Below are positions 6,006 through 6,461 of a DNA stretch of 6,461 bases, piece by piece; within the stretch, counting starts at the first letter, position 1, and each line of letters begins with the position of its first letter. The position numbers and the translations under genes are program-made. Under the pieces are notes generated by a model that did not search any database, was not told the origin of the DNA, and saw only the letters and a program-made list of their open reading frames with translations. This stretch comes from Archangium sp. (GTDB lineage: Bacteria > Myxococcota > Myxococcia > Myxococcales > Myxococcaceae): assembly GCA_016793525.1 (NCBI GenBank), contig JAEUJT010000121.1, positions 1 to 6,461 on the forward strand. The letters run 5' to 3'.

Positions 6006-6461
6006 GTGCCTCGACTCCTCCTCACCTGCGCGGCGATGCTCGCGGCCTGCGCGGCTGAAGAGCCGGTGCCGCTGGGCACATTTCACCTCGTCGGCCCGGC
6101 CGAGCGGCCTGCCCAGCTCTTCGTTCCCACCCTCGACGATTCGGCCGCGGCGCTCCCGCTCGTCGTCGTGCTCCACGGCTATTCATCGAACGCCGAGGCG
6201 CTCGCGTCGGGCTGGGGCCTCTTCGCCGTGGCGCAGTAGCGGGGCTTCGTGGTGGTGTTGCCCGACGGGCTGGTCGACTCCCTCGGGTACCGCTTCTGGA
6301 ACGCGACTCCCGCCTGCTGCAACCTGGAGAACCAAGCCGTCGACGACGTGGCGTACCTCACCTCGGTGCTCGACGCCGTCGAGGCCGAGGTGCGCATCGA
6401 CCCGGCGCGCGTGTACTTCACGGGTCACTCCAACGGAGGTTTCATGAGCTTTCGCATGGCG
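6006..6461 (+). pseudogene. Second lipoprotein hydrolase, in-frame TAG, 3'-partial
   Basis: The reading frame starts at GTG 6006; it is the only possible start, because TGA 5991-5993 is in frame upstream. GAGG sits close by at 5999-6002 (3-base spacing). The first 77 residues hold a lipoprotein signal with lipobox L12-A-A-C15 and the oxyanion segment VVLHGYSSN. A TAG at 6237-6239 then interrupts the frame. Beyond it the same frame continues without any shift, as RGFVVVLPDG, RFWNATPACC, VDDVAYL and GHSNGGFMSFRMA, up to the right edge. It matches the preceding gene closely: by hand count 42 of 55 residues are identical from FWNATPACC to SFRM. Only one stop breaks it, so this is a very young pseudogene, a sequencing error or a readthrough gene. 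The acid and histidine of the triad lie off-window. Confidence 0.75.
6237..6239 (+). other. In-frame amber stop interrupting the hydrolase
   Basis: The codon order is CAG TAG CGG GGC TTC, reading Q-stop-R-G-F. In hydrolases of this family the position before the R/K-G-F strand is usually a charged or polar residue, so one base change from GAG, AAG or CAG would explain it. There is no frameshift on either side. Confidence 0.8.

Noticed and set aside
1..6461. CRISPR arrays, tRNA or rRNA genes, insertion sequences and attachment sites
   Set aside because: I saw no spaced direct repeats, cloverleaf-like segments, transposase or integrase motifs, or terminal inverted repeats anywhere in the window.

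Overview
The window is 6.46 kb of GC-rich DNA. Every convincing gene is on the + strand, packed with tiny gaps or 4-base stop/start overlaps. Third codon positions are strongly G/C, GTG starts are used, and there are several poorly characterised families: modular carboxypeptidase-regulatory-like repeats, a DUF455 ferritin-like protein, and LpqC-type lipoprotein esterases. This suits a member of the Myxococcota (myxobacteria or relatives). That assignment is inference from composition and gene flavour; no marker gene is present.

Layout, left to right. (1) 3-1292: the 3' part of a large beta-sandwich repeat protein whose start lies off the left edge. (2) 1289-1918: a GNAT N-acetyltransferase that starts on a GTGA overlap with gene 1. 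(3) 1929-2741: a DUF455 ferritin-like protein with a full set of candidate di-iron ligands. (4) 2738-3649: an ATP-grasp-like protein that appears to start at a CTG codon overlapping the previous stop (CTGA), with a perfect GGAGG seven bases upstream. (5) 3716-4138: a 140-residue protein of unknown function with a disordered, Ala/Pro/Thr-rich first half. (6) 4199-5101: a helical, TPR-like solenoid protein of unknown function. (7) 5098-5970: a lipoprotein alpha/beta-hydrolase (esterase/depolymerase type), coupled to gene 6 by ATGA. (8) 6006-6461: a second, homologous lipoprotein hydrolase, interrupted by an in-frame TAG after 77 codons and cut off by the right edge.

Genes 1-4 look like one transcription unit. 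Its core, GNAT plus ferritin-like di-iron protein plus ATP-grasp enzyme, is a set of three chemistries (acyl transfer, oxidation/hydroxylation, ATP-dependent ligation) that could act on a common small molecule or peptide. That is a hypothesis from context only. Genes 6-8 may form a second unit with an envelope or extracellular ester-hydrolysis theme. No RNA genes, CRISPR arrays, insertion sequences or tRNA-associated integration sites were seen, and no gene-free stretch exceeds 70 bases.
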